Below, piece by piece: positions 1-11,253 of a stretch of 64,000 nucleotides of DNA (position 1 is the first letter of the stretch; each line of letters starts with the position of its first letter). Source of the DNA: Paulinella micropora. Taxonomy: Eukaryota; Cercozoa; Imbricatea; Euglyphida; Paulinellidae. The notes under the pieces were generated by a model. It made no database searches. It had not been told where the DNA came from and saw only the letters and a program-made list of their open reading frames with translations. The stretch covers positions 25,001-89,000 of the forward strand of contig WBZZ01004754.1 in the NCBI GenBank assembly GCA_019918135.1. Direction: 5' to 3'. The translations under genes were made by a program, and so were the position numbers.

Positions 1-1145
1 ACGTACGTACGTACGTACGTACATACGTACTATGTATGTATGTATGTATGTATGTATGTTGTATGTATGTATGTATGTATGTATGTATGTATGTGTGTAT
101 GTATGTATGTATGTATGTATATATGTACGTACGTACTTACGTATGCATGTACGTATGTATGTATGTATGTATGTATGTATGTATGTATGTATGTATGTAT
201 GCATAAATGCATGTTTGTATGTCTGTATGTATGTATGTATGTATGTATGAAAATATAGGAGGGGGTCACTCTGGCCGAGCTCTTCTCGCCCCGTCTTGCC
301 CGGGGTATGTATGTATGTATGTATGTATGTATGTCTGTATGTATGTATGTATGTATGTATGTATGTATGTATGTATGCCTGTCTGTCTGTTATGTTATGT
401 TATGTTATGTTATGTTATGTTGTGTTGTGTTGTGTTGTGTTAATGTATGTATGTATGTATGTTTGTATGTATGTATGTATGTATGTATGTCTGCCTGTCT
501 GTCTGTTAGTCTGTTATGTTATGTTATGTTATGTTGTGTTGTGTTATGTTGTGTTGTGTTATGTTGTGTAATGTAATGTAATGTAATGTAATGTAATGTA
601 TGTATGTATGTGTGTATATGTGTACGTATGTGTATGTATGTATGTATGTATGTATGTGTATACATATGTATGCATGTATGTATGTATATGTATATATATA
701 GGAAGGGGCCGTTTTCCCTACTTGGAGCAGTCCGCTGCACAGCAGTTATCATTGTGCGCGAACTGCGCAGGCGGCCAGTTGCGGCATGTATGTATGTATG
801 TATGTATGTATCTCGCTGCACAGTAGTTGGGGCTGAGAGCAGCCTGCGCGGGCGGCCAGTTGCGACATGTATGTATGTATGTATGTATGTATGTATGTAT
901 GTATGTGTATGAATGTATGTGTGTATGTATGTATGTATGTATCTATGTATCTATGTATCTATGTATTTATGCATCCATCTATGTATCTATGTATCTATGT
1001 ATCTATGTATCTATGTATCTCTGTATCTATGTATGTATCTATGTATATGCAGGCGGCGTCGCTGCTGGGGTCATTTGCCACGGTACATACATACATACAT
1101 ACATACATGCATACATACATACATACATACATGCATGCATGCATG

Positions 1146-1176
<31 letters not shown>

Positions 1177-1210
1177 GTTTATGTGTACGTATATGTTTAT
1201 GTATGTATAG
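1..1210. repeat. Tetranucleotide microsatellite cluster
   Basis: Long runs of (GTAT)n fill most of this block, with interspersed (TTATG)n and (TTGTG)n pentamers near 390-440 and 510-600, and (ATCT/ATGT) alternation near 940-1050. Around 1084-1175 the run changes to (CATA)n, the same unit on the opposite strand. GC-rich islands of 45-90 bases interrupt the run near 258-304, 700-786, 812-866 and 1050-1083. Open frames through it are Met-Tyr-Val-Cys or His-Ile-Thr repeats and are not genes. Confidence 0.95.
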
Positions 1211-1213
1211 GAC

Positions 1214-2104
1214 ATGACGTTGCGGCACGGATTGGTTCACTATGAGCTGGGCGCCAACGTCGCCCTGCGCGCCCCCGCCGCCGCCTCAGCAAGCTCCTCT
1301 GCCTCATCTGCCTCCTCCTGCCACTGCGCGCAAGAGGGCCGGCCTGTGCTACAAGTCGTGGTGATCTCTAATCTCTATCTCTAATCTCTATCTCTAGCTC
1401 TAGCTCTATCTCTATCCTATCTCCATATCTATCTCCGATCTCCTATCTGTTTCTTCCCTTCCTCACTCTATACTATACATAGGTGAGAGAGGCAGGTCTG
1501 GTCTGCCGCACGCAGTTGCCGCCGGCAGTGCTGCGTGCTGCGATAGAGCATGCCTCACAGGGCCGGTCCGAGCAGGCGGCGCGCGCGCTGCTGGTCGAGG
1601 GGCAGACCATGCCGGCGCAGCAGCTGCGGGCCTACGTGGCAGACATGGGCACGTTGCTGCTGCAAGTCGCGCGGGACGCCGCGGCGCTAGCGGAACAGGC
1701 TGTACGGGGATCCAGCTCCAACTTCTTCCACCACGCGGCTAGCTACGTGTTTGCGTAGACACGGGTTGTGGTGTGACCTGAACCTGCACTTGGTGGGTCA
1801 CGCGCTGATGATGGCTCAACAGACCGCCGACGACCTGGACCGGGCGGCCCAGCCCAGTCCGACCGGGCCGGCAGGGGAGGGCAGATTGTACCAGGCGGTG
1901 CTGGGAGAGCTGCTGGCGGGGCCCGGCATGACCGCCCTGATGCAGGCACTAGACGAGGGCAGCGTCCGCGGACAAGGACACAACAAGGCAACAGAGCTGT
2001 CTGCGAAGCAGAAGTCCGCCAAAGACAAGGCGGACAAGGAACTCCGCGATGTATTTGCAGGGCTAGCGAAAGAGATGTGGTCAGAGCCGGTTCAAAAAAG
2101 CTGA
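1214..2104 (+). CDS. Spliced GC-rich gene of unknown function
   Basis: Not recognised. An ATG at 1214 opens a 49-codon exon ending at 1360. A GT-AG intron (1361-1482, 122 bases, pyrimidine-rich with TCTAATC/TCTATC repeats) joins it in phase 0 to an exon from 1483. The protein is Ala/Ser-rich, then helical and rich in Ala, Leu and Gln. The reading frame changes between the 1483-1758 frame and the 1751-2104 frame. A second intron from GT at 1702 to AG at 1822 (121 bases) would join them in phase 0; a simple one-base shift is the alternative. The C-terminal part is Lys/Ala-rich and probably helical. Codon use is strongly GC3-biased, unlike the AT-richer retroelement downstream. It looks like a host gene, but no domain is visible. 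Confidence 0.5.
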
Positions 2105-2336
2105 GCGATGAAACTTGAAGGAGTCGATCATTTGTTGTTTTGAATTAGTTCAGTCTGAGCGCGGGTGAGGCATAACCAGGCGTTTGACTTTCGAGATTGC
2201 AGCTTCGGAAATTTGAAGAACTTCGGAACGTCAAGCAGAAGTGGAACGGTAAACATTTTGGTGCTTAAATTACTGGATAGAGAGTGGACCGCAATTGAAA
2301 GTGTTTGCATTAACTTTAATATATATAATATGTATA

Positions 2337-2353
2337 TATATATATATATATAG
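2337..2353. repeat. TA dinucleotide run, left flank of SINE-like unit
   Basis: An alternating TA tract directly precedes the tRNA-like head. A matching tract follows at 2577-2600, so the pair may be a target-site duplication or one microsatellite split by insertion. Confidence 0.8.
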
Positions 2354-2354
2354 T

Positions 2355-2575
2355 GGCACCGCGATAGCCCAGTGGTTAAGGTCTACCATCGTCGCCAGTT
2401 AGATTCCCGTCGGTGCCAGTATTTTCAAAGGATATTTTCTTTGAAAGTATTGGTCTGTCTGGAAGGCTTGGAGCTGCCTTGCGGGGGAGCCTATCGTCAA
2501 ATCTTCGTACTCCCCTCACGGGTGAGACGATGGAGGCACATGTGCAGAAATGCATTCGCAATTGACTGAGAAGCA
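2355..2575 (+). mobile_element. SINE-like element with tRNA-like head
   Basis: The first 64 bases fold like a tRNA end to end: GGCACCG at 2355-2361 pairs perfectly with CGGTGCC at 2411-2417, followed by an A at the discriminator position. An A-box-like TAGCCCAGTGG lies at 2365-2375 and a degenerate B-box-like AGTTAGATTCC at 2397-2407 (two differences from GGTTCGATTCC), as expected for an internal RNA polymerase III promoter. The D and T arms pair poorly, so a functional tRNA is unlikely. A 157-base unrelated tail follows, starting with a near-perfect hairpin at about 2420-2451. TA dinucleotide runs abut both ends, consistent with insertion into a TA repeat. Confidence 0.55.
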
Positions 2576-2791
2576 CTATATATATATATATATATATATA
2601 AAGGCAGGCCGGTTCACAAACTCTCTCGAGATGCTGTGAACCCCTTTCTTCGACCTTTTCTTGCGCTGGCCTGCTTCTTTTGGACGCCCCTCTGTGTCCA
2701 GCACTTGAGTTCTTGGACTCGTGACGCTCCTCTCTTTTTTTCGCTGCGTTGAGGTGCCCTTTATGTCAAAGCATGAGACTCTTTGGTTCTA

Positions 2792-4559
2792 GGTGGGGAA
2801 ACGTTCCAATTAGCCACGTCCTTGGCACTTCTAGCGAACATAGTCAGCGGAAAAATAGTGAGAAAGCAAGTAGATATATCCCGCATATCTACACATTATG
2901 TTACCACTATGTATGACTTGGATGATTGCATTTCACATGACGAAGCGAGTGAGTGGATGTGTTACATACATTTACCGCCAGACTTAGCAATAGAGGGCAT
3001 GACACTCAAAGATCTACAGGCAGGGATAGATAGAGAGTTACGTTCTATAGCGGAGTTTAAGACCTACCAAGGGGTAGATGAAAGCGAGGCTAGGAAAGCC
3101 GGAGTTAAGATAGTTGGGTTAACTTGGGTGCACAAGGTCAAAACGGACCAGGATGGACTAAGGTTCGTCAAGTCCCATTTGTCCTTGAGGATATCAATTG
3201 CAACCGGGTATTAGTTATAATCCTGAACAGCTCTATGTGCCATGCGCAAACCACAGATCAGTTTTGCTTTTGTGTAAGTTGACAGTTAGCTATGGTAGGA
3301 GACTTTACGGAGTAGACTTCAAAAACGCATATCTTAACGCCGATATGATAGACGCAATATACGCTCGCCCACCTCATGGTGCATCCTTGATAGGGAGAGT
3401 AGGAAAAATATGGAAGGTTGTCAAAGCATTTTACGGCGCGCCTCAGGCAGGGAAACGTTTGTATGATATATTTTCCGGGCTTCTAAAACAGTTAGGCTTT
3501 GTAACACTTCAATCCGACTCATGCATGTTTATGGAGAGAGGAGTGAGCTTAGGTGATGGAATAGTAGGCGTCTTCCACGTAGACGATCTCATTTTCATGG
3601 CACCTAGCAGACATGCATATGATCGATTTTGCGAGAGACTTGAAATGCATTTTCCCATTAAAAGACTCTGTTTAGCAAAATAATTCAAGTGCATGGAAAT
3701 TATTCAGACAAAATCGGAAATTATTCTAAGTCAGCAAAGTTACGCTCGGAAAGTTGTGAAATTCTACGGGTATGAATACTGCAAGCCCAGCGCAACACCC
3801 GGATCAAAAACTGACCCAATGCCAATGGACGAGCAAGCAGGACTTAGACAGTTTTCAATTCCACAGATAGTCGGTAGTTTACTCTTTTTGGCCAAGATGA
3901 CTAGGCAGGATATAGAGGAAGCGCTCAATTCTGCAAGCGTAATGCAGACAGTAGATGTGGGGAAGACTTATTCCAAGCTAGGGAAGATAATCCGATATCT
4001 GAAGAACGATAGAGTACTTAGATTCAGCAAGAAAGATCTTAGTGCGGTAGGGAAGGCAGGACAGATAGGACCAATGACAGTTTAGCCAGATGCGGATCAC
4101 ATGGTCTGTTTAAAGACTGGTAAATCTCGTACTGGATATGTTGTCTTAGTAGGAGGGGACCCAGTGGGTTGGCTGTCCAAACGGCAGTCGAAAGTTGCCC
4201 TTTCGTCGAACGACGCGGAAATTTTCGCAGCCAAAGAAGCACTAAGGGAAGCTATGGCCATTCGCAACATGTGAAGTGAATTATTCATTCCGGAGCCTAA
4301 ACCTTTCGACGTTTATGAGGATAACGCCCAAACCATACTAGCTGCGCAACGCGGGTTAGCCGGACCACGCACGAAACACTTGCATTTGGAAGAACACTAC
4401 CTACACGAGCTAGAACAGGAAGGCATAGCTGAGTTTAGGAAGGTTGGTACTAAAGGTCAGTTAGTGGATGTTTTGACTAAGTATTTGCCCAAGGATCAAG
4501 CGGACGAGTTGTTGGACATGTTCTGCTCTAGATTGGATTGGAAGCGCTTAGAAAGATAG
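2792..4559 (+). pseudogene. Ty1/copia reverse transcriptase-RNase H (copia element 1, decayed)
   Basis: Three broken frames plus further readable sequence make up the 3' half of a copia polyprotein. The first (to about 3190) ends in the entry to the RVT_2 domain. The second (3198-3683) carries the catalytic blocks VDFKNAYLNAD and VFHVDDLIF, the latter replacing the usual YVDD with HVDD. The third (3693-4085) is the connection region. RNase H follows after an in-frame TAG at 4083: GYVVLVGG, ALSSNDAEIFAAKEAL and the late RTKHLHLEEHY block, with one more stop near 4274. The frame closes at 4557-4559 after the DVLTKYLPK end motif. Gag, protease and integrase are absent, so the element is 5'-truncated. 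It cannot encode a working polyprotein. Confidence 0.9.
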
Positions 4560-5874
4560 CGCTCACGGACGAATAGGATAGATATAGCCTTAGTAGGGGG
4601 TACAAGCCAGAAATGACAAAGTCATTTGACCGGGGGCAGGAAATGAGTCACAACGCTCAATGTCTGCTGTGTTTTACATACTAGGAGGGTCAACCTCGCT
4701 ATTTGTTACATACCCCAGCTTTGTAAGTTGTGTTTAGCTCTTGGATCAGCCGACTCGGAAGTGGGCTGCGTCAACGACCGACTTAATACTTCTTGACACA
4801 AAGTCGCTAAGTAGCCTCCTGCTCTTAGGGATTTTGCATCCAAAAGCACTCTTGTAGCTTGATAGAACTTGCTACCATGAAATTTGTGCTTTTGGTGTGT
4901 TTTTGCTGTGCGCTACCCCTTTCTTCCGTTGATAGGCACTTTAGGTAGTAGAGCATGGGACGGGCCCAGAGTACCAGGCGGAGTCCCAGAGTTGCGGTCC
5001 TAGAGGCAAGTGATCAGTGCGGATTCGTAGCCACCACGTTACCGAAGCTTAGCGAAAAGAAAACACTGCATAGAACGGGCAATTGGATCCCGAAAACTAG
5101 TTTTGTAACTTAAGTTTTCCGAAAGGTACCCCTTGCAGGGGAAATGCCGCAATTTTTATTTTCACTAAGTCGGATTTATGGAACATACTAAATAAACTGC
5201 ATTTTCTTTCAGAACTCATTGTTCTATGACTAATGCGTTAATTTGGCATGCCCATATTTCATATTGCATGTTTTCTATACATTTGCCTTCATAACTTTTA
5301 TTATAATATTTAATGCTACATTTTATATGTTACGATATGATGTCTATGTCTATACTTCATATATATGGACAGTCTGTTTATCATGTAAGCATGAGGAATA
5401 GCTAAATCATTAAATTTCACCGTAAATCGTATTACCTGATCAATATCTACTAAGTCGACTTACTGCATTATTATACTTTGATTATATGTTGTGTAATTTT
5501 TCCGATGCATGATCATACTTCAAGTTTCAGCCGGGATGGGCGCAACTTTTACATTTTTCAATATGAGATGTTAGGAGAGCGTAGTTGATAATTGTCTTCT
5601 CGTCAGAGAGGCCTTACTTTACAGTGGGACGCCAGCCTTGCATATAATCTAACTGATATATGCATGCCGCGGTAAGTGGGGTAGCCACTTCTGATTCTAC
5701 ATCTCAGAGAGAGTGAGGGTAAGTAAAAATGACCTTCTTTGGGTCTGGCTTTTCAACGCCAACGTGAGTGATAGTGCATAGACATGTTAATTCATTTATG
5801 ATCATAAGGTCCTTGGTGCGGACATAATAATAAATTATTTTATTACTAAACAGTCAAGGCAGATAAGTTTATTT
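4560..5874 (+). other. Non-coding 3' flank of copia element 1
   Basis: No frame of interest. It holds a hairpin at 4840-4895 (CCAAAAGCAC pairing with GTGCTTTTGG) and, around 5640-5720, a stretch resembling 14340-14450 behind copia element 2 (GGGTAGCCAC and GAGAGAGTGAGGGTAAG in the same order), so the two elements share a 3' untranslated region. The region becomes AT-rich after 5200. Confidence 0.6.
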
Positions 5875-5883
5875 GAGGGGGAG
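5875..5883 (+). promoter_or_regulatory. Polypurine tract of copia element 1
   Basis: GAGGGGGAG, the place where plus-strand DNA synthesis starts in LTR elements. It matches the tract AGGGGGAG at 14552 of copia element 2 and has the same downstream position relative to the shared 3' block. An LTR would begin at about 5884. Confidence 0.5.
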
Positions 5884-7320
5884 CGTCGGAGATATACCGT
5901 AACCGAGAATTTCCGTTACTGGATTTGTCCTTTGCGGCAAATTCACGTAAACCTATTCTCTGCCGGCCCTCTTTGATGTTTGCCAATATATTACCATTTT
6001 GTATTGCTAGTACGGGATGGATGTGCAACTTACAGTTGCACAATATTATACACAATTCATCCTTTCTAGCCTGACATTCTCGCTTTATCTCGAATAGAGT
6101 AGGTCTCCTGTAGACAAACGATTTGCAGAACGGATAGCATTAGATGGAACTGATAGGATTCGTAGTTCTTGTGCTCAAGAAGCACTATTTGTACTTCAGT
6201 ATTAAAAGGTAACCTAACTGCAAAAGTGAACTGAGAACACTTGGAATATAATAACGGAATAGTAATACTGGGACGCCTGTATTGACTAGTTATTGCTTAT
6301 AGAGTGTGGTCAATTGCTTCACTGCATTATCCACCCTCTGCACAAAATACCTTTTAATCTGGCGAGTACCATTGCCAGTAGTCTAGTAAGTCTTCCGGCT
6401 CGGAAGAACTGCTACTTCTGTCGGTTTTACTCATCGTACCGGCTTCACCCGCCCCCGCCCAGCGCTTTTCCCACTTGACCCGTCATCGTCCCTAGAGAAT
6501 TACGCAATGACCTGCGTATCCCTGTAAGTCCTTGATCGCCTCTTGTGCCTGGAGGTCAACGATCATCCTCATCGAACCTGAACACCTCAGTGACTATATC
6601 AGCACGGCAAGTTTGGTGCTTAATTGGTTCATCTCGGCCGTGTGATACCTGGCAACCTAATTTTCTACTGCTCGACATCGCACCCGATATCACCGCTCGC
6701 TACTGCGCCTCAATTGTCCTAGTCCCGCTGCGAATCATGGATATCCGGCCCCGGCTGATCATCATCCGCATCGCGATCATCGACGTATCATTCTTTAGTT
6801 CTCCTATTGTTTAAGAGACTCATCCGCCTCTCTTTTTCCTTGGAATTTTTTTTGCAGAACATCATACTTCGCTCGTTAATCACTCATTCTGCACGCAACT
6901 TAACTCAACCGTTAGGTCTGGGGGGGGGGGGTGGGGGGGGGGAGCTATCAGACTGAGCACCTTAACGACCGGCCACAACCTTTACAATTCAAAGCTGACG
7001 ATTCACTCTTTTTGACTGTTTCATTAGATTCTCCTCTGCATGTTTCGACTTCACTAACTAGTTTTCGATTTCGTTCAGAAATGATTTCAAAGGATCATGT
7101 CAAAGTTCTTTTAGACAAGATCAACTTGACTATTGCCTTTTTCCCTACTCTAATTGCGGCCTTTTCCCCCTATTTCAAGTGAAACACGCACGTTGCGGTA
7201 AATTTGTGGACAAGAGTGAACAGAAAAACAATCTTTAACTGATTTTTACATCCGTGCCAGTCATTCTTGCCTAGCCTTCCCAAATCAGTTTGGTTTTCTA
7301 GTTCACCAACCCGACACTAT
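5884..7320. other. Intergenic or LTR-derived stretch
   Basis: Probably begins with LTR sequence of copia element 1, but I could not find a second LTR copy to set the ends. An impure poly-G run lies at about 6918-6941. GATTACTGTTAACTTG occurs twice at 7327 and 7351, just before copia element 2. No gene is supported. Confidence 0.4.
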
Positions 7321-7376
7321 CAGTTTGATTACTGTTAACTTGAAGCGTGTGATTACTGTTAACTTGGTCTCTGAGA

Positions 7377-8306
7377 AGTTGCGTGGGAAGGAGAAGAGAG
7401 AGGACAGTCAGAATGAGAAGACAGACACAAGAAGAAAGAAGAAGAAGGAGCAAAGAAGAAGAAGAAGGAAGGGACGAAAGCTGAAAGCAGCAGACTTCAT
7501 TAAAAAGAAGAAAATGATAAGCTTAAACGCTGAATCATCCGACTCCTCTAACTCACCCTCTCACTCCGAAAGTGAAGAAGATGAACCCCCAACTAACCAA
7601 TCTCCTTCTGAGTCTGAAGAAGAATCAGAAGTAGATGGTGAGTTGGGGATTCACCACATGGCAATCATGATGATGGAGACACTGAGAGAAGATGATAGTG
7701 GTGTGTGTGCCGAGCAGGACAAACCCCCACCCTCAAACAACACCCCCATGCCACTTTTATCTCACGCATCTAAACCACCTGGCGCAAGAAGTAGAGGGGG
7801 GAGGTGTTGAGGGTGGTGTGCGTAGAGGAGAGCAGAAAGGACATGCATCATCTACACAAAACGACTCCACACACACTCGCCCCACTATTCCACCCCTTCA
7901 CGAGAATAAGTTTATGACCACCCTTGATATGGCTGGCGACCCAACTCCCCTAAACCAAATCATACCTTTGGAAGGGAATTGGGCCCTCAGACGTACAAGG
8001 GTAGGATACGTAAAATTACTCGTGAAAAAATGCAACCCAGTCACGTTACGAGAAGTAGGTGGCCCACCCCTCAACCTCCACGGTAGACCAGTACGTACAG
8101 TTGACTGTCATGTCACAAGTAGTAAGCAGTGTGAGGCGACAGTGCCAGATACAGGAGTTAGGTGTTCGTGGAGACTGGGAGCGGCGAAGAAGGGGGTGCA
8201 GGGTGGGAAGTGTGCTGCTAGGCTGATAGATCATGACTTTTGCTCGCTTCATGTTGATCAAGAAAGGAAGAGAGGGGAAATATTGAGCAAGTACAGGAAA
8301 AACTGA
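7377..8306 (+). pseudogene. Copia element 2 gag-like region
   Basis: The first frame (to 7810) is Lys/Arg-rich, then Ser/Glu-rich from the ATG at 7515. Translation then has to move to another frame near the G-run at 7796-7802 to continue as the frame that ends at 8306. That second part carries a compact cluster of cysteines and a histidine at about 8105-8260 (C-H, C, C, C then DFCSLH), probably zinc-binding as in nucleocapsid regions, although it is not the usual CCHC knuckle. It lies directly upstream of a protease-bearing frame, which supports a gag role. Whether the shift is programmed or damage cannot be told. Confidence 0.5.
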
Positions 8307-8330
8307 ACCTAGGGTTGCTTCTCCCCCATT

Positions 8331-8440
8331 ATGCTATGTATTACGAACCCGCCACTTTGTTTACACACATCATTTTGTGGAAAGAAACATCAACCCTGCT
8401 CAATCCAACAAAGCAACTACATCTCTTTGCACACCCACTA

Positions 8441-8491
<51 letters not shown>

Positions 8492-9437
8492 CACTACCAC
8501 TACTACATCCATAGAGGGAGTTGGAGAAACAGGGGAAGGAGTAGGGGGAGTAGGAGCAGGGGGAGTAGGAGTGAAAGTAGGAGAAGTAGGAGTAGGGGGA
8601 GTAGGAGTAGGAGCATGGGGAGCAGTAGAGGGTAGACCGTCTGTACCTACTTTGTCTGTACCAACTTTGACCCACATCTCGTCGTCTCAACCTACCATTG
8701 CACTATCTGATACATCGTCATCACCTTTATTTGGACCCCCTGAGGTCATGGAAGAAGGAGAGCCAGGTAGAGCTGAGGATAGTAACGTTTGGGTGAGGGA
8801 CGGGAAGCGGGTGTTGAAAGCTGGAGGACTACCCCCCATCGAAGAAATACAACGCTTGGTTACTGCTCTCAATCAGGGGCGTAAGAGGAGAACAGTGACA
8901 GACGGGTTGATTACGAGCCAAGAGGGGGAATACGATGAATTCTATACAGAATTATATTACGCTATGCACGATTGCGTTCTTACCCTTGCTACCAAACACA
9001 ACAACCCGTTCGCACGAGGCATCGTTTCTTCTTTCCATTACATGGTAAAGGAGGTAGAGGATCTCGAGGATGTGTTGGGTGGAGTGACACCTCCAGAAGA
9101 AGACGAACCACAAAGCCCATCAGACACAGACACCACCACTTCATTCCCCGAACAAGACAAACCACACTCTGAATGCTCTATCATGTTGATGAACAATAAC
9201 TCTGACCACAGAACTGACAGCAGCAACATAGTGTGGGTAGACGATAGTGGTGCAAGCGAAACACAGTCCCCAGATATGTCTACGTTTGTTAGCCTTAAGA
9301 GAGCTCCACAGAAATTCCGCATAGCAAAAGGAAGCATTAGAACTGAGTACAAAGGGAAAGTTTTAATGAATCTGTCGGGAGCTTATGGGGAAGAAGTCAA
9401 TGTCCTTGATGCCACACTACCTACAACCCGCACCTAA
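8331..9437 (+). pseudogene. Copia element 2 aspartic protease frame
   Basis: The frame starts with a poly-Thr tract from an (ACT)n microsatellite (8440-8500) and a Gly/Val-rich stretch from a GGAGTA minisatellite (8515-8630). A folded region follows, and near 9237 comes VDDSGAS, the D-S-G-A active site of copia proteases. The frame stops at 9435-9437, but the expected continuation (HLKYRLVATSAWVRKG, the usual post-protease block) lies at once downstream in another frame, so one base has been lost or gained near 9427. The protease would act in the virus-like particle to cut Gag-Pol. Confidence 0.7.
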
Positions 9438-10873
9438 AGTACAGGTTAGTGGCTACTTCGGCATGGGTTCGTAAGGGTGTTGCCGTCATACACCAAAACA
9501 ATCAAGTGATAGTGCTCAGGAAGCCTATTCTTATTACGGAAGACCAAATCGTGGCTAGAGGGAGAGCACTCCCAAAGCACTTGACGGTTGATGCCCCGGG
9601 CACCCCACCTCTCAATCCTAACGAGTGGTATGAGCCCACAGGTCCCTCTACTACTATGCCCTCCATCACAAGTGAGACCCCCGAGCCCGACGATGATGAC
9701 AGTGTCATGTCGGACCCGGGGGGACAAGCTTGACAACCCACCTCTCATCTTTCTCAGAAAACCAACCCACCTACATACCATGACGTATACTGTTTGTTGT
9801 CACCGTGTATCTGTGGTTGGCGATGTGACGTACCTAATACATACGTACCCTACTCTACTGAGATAGATCATGAGAAAGATGAGAGGGCTGAGAGTAAGAG
9901 AGATAAAGCGCTAGGTAGTAAAGCTTTATGTCCTGTTGTTCGTCCTCACTATCATGAAAACATACATGCCACCGTGTTCCATCGTATGTGTAAGCACAGA
10001 GGGGTAAAAGCCATGGAGCGAATGGCTAACTATATGGGAGTAAAGATAATGGGAAGGGAGTGGAGGGAACGAGTAATGAGATGCGAGTGGTGCTTAAAGA
10101 ATAAGATAAAGAGAGTGCCCCATTTCAAAGACAACCACCATGCGGTAGAACGCCACCCTGGGGTCCACATAACAATGGATACTCAGGGTTGGTGGAATAC
10201 CTTATCGTGGGACGGGAAAAAGTACAAGTTCACCGTCAAATGTCTTGCATCTGGGTTTGAGTTAGACTATTATTTGAGACATAAGAATGAGTTTTTCGCG
10301 TACTTCCTTAAAGCCGTTGCCTTCTTCGAACGGCATACGGGAAGAAAAGTGAAATTCTTGACTTGTGACCAGGAATATGATAAGTACAAGGAGTTTCAGA
10401 CTTGGATTGATGTAAATCAACCAGTCCTCCTTGAGGCTCCGACGGGGGAGAAACAGGCGGTTGCTAAAATAGAACGAGCCCACCACACGTGTGGCGGACC
10501 CGCAAGGGCAGTTCTCAGCGACGCCGATCTTCCAGAGTCCATGTGGACTGAGACGGAGAAAGCTTCCACTTATTTTGGCAACCTCTTACCTCGTGCCCAC
10601 GGCCCTTTATAGGGGAAAGGGAAATCTCCTTATGAATTTGTTCATAAGAGAAAACCCCTTTTGCGTCATTTGCGCCCCATTGGATGTTTGGCGTACATGA
10701 AAGAAGACGCAAAAAGGGGGAAAGGTGAGACGGGGAGGAAAGTTTTATTTCTCGGGTATGAAAGAAACAACGGGTATTATCGCGTATACGATCCGGTTGC
10801 GAGGAAAATATTCGGTAATGTCCGTGATGTTATCTTTGACGTTTGGAGACTGGGGAAGAGGGGAGAGAGATGA
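9438..10873 (+). pseudogene. Copia element 2 integrase
   Basis: After the shifted protease tail comes a GAG-pre-integrase zinc-binding region near 9950-10110 (His-His then C-E-W-C), then the catalytic core: MDTQGWW (first Asp), FLTCDQEYD (second Asp) and a downstream acidic residue. A TAG at 10610-10612 interrupts the frame, which continues unchanged as KGKSPYEF and the CLAY...FLGYERNNGYY...VIFDV end block before stopping at 10873. Integrase inserts the element's cDNA into the chromosome. The single in-frame stop and the earlier shift make this copy inactive. Confidence 0.75.
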
Positions 10874-11253
10874 TGTTGAGGGTGAGATGTTCTCGGTTAA
10901 TAGGCAACAGCCCCCCCCCCCCCCTCCCCTATCACAACAAATGACCCCAGAGGATCAAGGAATCGTTTCAGGGGAGGACCCGGGAGGAGATTCCGGCAGG
11001 GGGAGGAAGTCCCCCGGTAGGAAATCCCCCTCCCGCTCCGACCCTTCTGGAATCCCCCCTGAGGAGTCACCCCACACTCCGCAAACTGACGAGGATAGCG
11101 AGGCAGAAGAGGGACCGGTGTTCGCGAGCACGAGCCCGCCCCCCTTAAAGCATCCGAGTCCCAAAGTTGCTCAGCCGAGTGACGAGCAGGGGGAGATAAA
11201 GAAAGCAAGAAGGGGGCGTAAGCCCAAAGAAAGACAGATGTTATCAGGAACGT

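Noticed and set aside
30..1245. Many open frames of Tyr-Val-Cys-Met or His-Ile-Thr repeats
   Set aside because: They are translations of the tetranucleotide microsatellite in all frames.
1702..1758. Short intron ending at the TAG of exon 2
   Set aside because: Its 57 bases keep the old phase and would not join the second frame; the 1702-1822 option fits better.
2355..2418. Functional tRNA gene
   Set aside because: Acceptor stem is perfect, but D and T arms do not pair well and the length is only 64 bases; a SINE head is more likely.
8400..8690. Ser/Tyr- and Val-rich minus-strand frames
   Set aside because: Shadows of the (ACT)n repeat and GGAGTA minisatellite inside the copia frame.
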